A stretch of DNA of 64,000 bases from NCBI RefSeq assembly GCF_000327385.1, contig NW_008707048.1, positions 728,500 to 792,499 on the forward strand, given 5' to 3'. The translations under genes were made by a program, and so were the position numbers. Position 1 is the first letter of the stretch; each line of letters opens with the position of its first letter. The notes under the pieces are model-generated. The model worked only from the letters and a program-made list of their open reading frames with translations, had not been told where the DNA came from and ran no database searches. This DNA is from Lottia gigantea. Lineage: Eukaryota > Mollusca > Gastropoda > Lottiidae. Below are positions 62,247 through 64,000 of this stretch, piece by piece.

Positions 62247-64000
62247 TGTTAAATATATGTTCAATCAAACGATAAGTCCAATCTAACTAAAATGCAGATC
62301 TATTACTTGTATATTTTGGTCAAGTTTTTTTCTGTGACTCCATTTTCTATTTATGCAGCCCCGTTGTTAGGGTGGGATCCGTGGGGGCTTGGCCCCAGCC
62401 AGTAAGAATTAAGCATCAGCAAAACCTTGTTCAGTTCAGCAGAGAGATTGATTCATTTAAAGTGTCTTTGGAACTCAGTCTAATACATATACTAACATGT
62501 AAGCTACTTTAGCAATTCACTAAAAGATTTCTGCCATCAGTCAAAATGTCTGTCTTATTCAGGTGTTTTTTTCCCATCTGACAACAGATTATGTTGCTCC
62601 CTGTGGTTTTAAGTCTTTTTATGTCTAATATAGTTGAAGTCATTAATGAGTCAGCCATTAAATGTCATCTTCTGTGTACATTTCACTTGTTGTTTTGCAG
62701 TGTATTGATATTGATTGCTATGAATTAAAAGTTGACATTTCGTAGTTTTACCATCAAAATAACAGACGATTGTAACTATTACATTTAGTGCTGGTGTCAA
62801 TGGCAATGGTCTAGACCTAGGCATTGGATCGATGTAGCATTGGGCATTTGGCAGTAGGAGGGTCTTAAAACCACAAATATTTGGTTTAACACAATTTTAA
62901 CTTAAAAGACTCTTTTCTGAAGTTATTTTCAAGTATTTTTATAAAATCTCTTTATTGTTCATAATATTGATTTCTTGTAGATTTTATAATTCAGCCAAAA
63001 CCATAATTTTAGTCAACAGGTGTCACTGTATTATACAACATAATTGATTAATTTGAAGGATGCAATTTCGTATATTTTATAATAATGTAGTCCGAAACAT
63101 TAACATAGTCTGTTAGCTATGTCAACCTCCAGCAGAAAAACTAAGAGCCAATTAAGATTTAAGAAATCAGGTGACTATTGCATCATCAAGTGTAGTTTGT
63201 GAGGTTTGTTTTTGATGGAACAACTTTTTGTCTTCACGTCTGCCCAGTGATATTTTTTTTTCCTTTCCAACATTTTTCTGATTCTTGTTTGTTAAACAAC
63301 TAACTACCATGGAGAATAAAATAGCAAGAATCAACTGCATGGTAAAAAAAAGAAATTCAATATGTAATTAGTCCAAGAAATGAGTTTCGGACTAAATGTA
63401 GATAGTAACAAGGATTAGTTATACTATCTTGCTGTTAACTGCCAATATTGAATTTCATTACAGCTATTAAGATGTTTTAATTACTGGTACTAGAAAATTT
63501 TGTACATTGAAATTCTAATAGTTATTGCTTTATCTCTTTTTCACTATTTGAACATATTAAAGTAATGGCCATAAAATTATGGTTATATACAAACAGGTTG
63601 CATCAAGTTTCTAGAACTTTGAGCTTAGGTCAAAGATAAATTACATTGTAGAACAAAGGGTTAATGCAGTTGTGAAATTGGACACATTTCATTAATCAGA
63701 TTCTTAAAAGCAGGATGTAAAATGCTAATTTATGTCATCTGCTACACAGTTTCAGTTGATTATAAGATCACCATTGCAAAACCCATTTAGGTCCAGAAGT
63801 ACAAGAATAACATTGGTTTCAGATCTGAAATCAAACTTTTAACTGCATTAAGAGACAAATTTTTTTCAGTTATCTGTATTACTTTTTGTGCATAGACATC
63901 AGATGTCTAGTTCTTCTACAATTAAAATGCAAAATGTTAAGACAGAAATTACGACAGTTAACATTCTCTCCTCATCTGATTGTTAAATTGATTTTAAATT

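Larger units (their letters stand above)
59591..64000 (+). other. Continuing first intron of the signal-peptide gene, no further exon seen
   Basis: AT-rich, with a small hairpin at 60111-60142 (AGGCACCTC with GAGGTGCTT), the MITE at 60928-61163, a dispersed repeat at 62202-62246 and a short GC-rich patch at 62357-62403 (GGGGGCTTGGCCCC). The 65-codon open frame at 60866-61063 lies mostly inside the MITE and is not a gene. Confidence 0.5.

Overview
The window is metazoan genomic DNA, AT-rich (roughly two thirds A+T by eye), with multi-exon genes that have GT-AG introns and very long non-coding stretches. Two dispersed repeat types resemble sequences I remember from mollusc genomes: the 'tatacgcccacat...atgtggacgtata' element followed by GTCCGTC runs (2264 and 8117), and the 'AGTGGTATCAGGTGTCTAG...AGTAA' family (4831, 15536, 24250, 62202). 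With the protein similarity, a lophotrochozoan, most likely a mollusc, is my best inference. I cannot name the species.

Layout. (1) 1841-10889, + strand: ten 3'-terminal exons of an EGFLAM (pikachurin)-like secreted matrix protein, in the order LamG(partial)-EGF-LamG-EGF-LamG-stop. All exon joins keep phase. Introns carry dispersed repeats and one unusual minisatellite that grew out of an exon/intron junction (about 9880-10400). (2) 10890-58302: about 47 kb without a convincing protein-coding exon. It is filled with non-homologous minisatellites (units of 23 to 127 bp), a family of TTAA-flanked foldback MITEs, a second foldback element, other dispersed repeats, and two unexplained CpG- and motif-rich islands (about 27530-28217 and 48071-48124). 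(3) 58303-58402, + strand: a probable first coding exon with a signal peptide, ending in a phase-1 splice donor. This gene runs rightwards out of the window, and its first intron (58403-64000) holds a 34-bp minisatellite and a MITE.

Gene relationships: the two genes are co-oriented, and both seem to encode secreted or extracellular proteins. Nothing in the sequence shows that they act together. Tandem arrays make up roughly a fifth of the window (my estimate). I saw no rRNA, tRNA, CRISPR, bacterial-type operon, LTR element or intact transposase gene. I did not find a clearly new multi-gene system. The most unusual features are the splice-donor minisatellite, the AP-1-motif array near 14 kb, and the compact NF-kB/E2F/CRE-like cluster at 48.1 kb.
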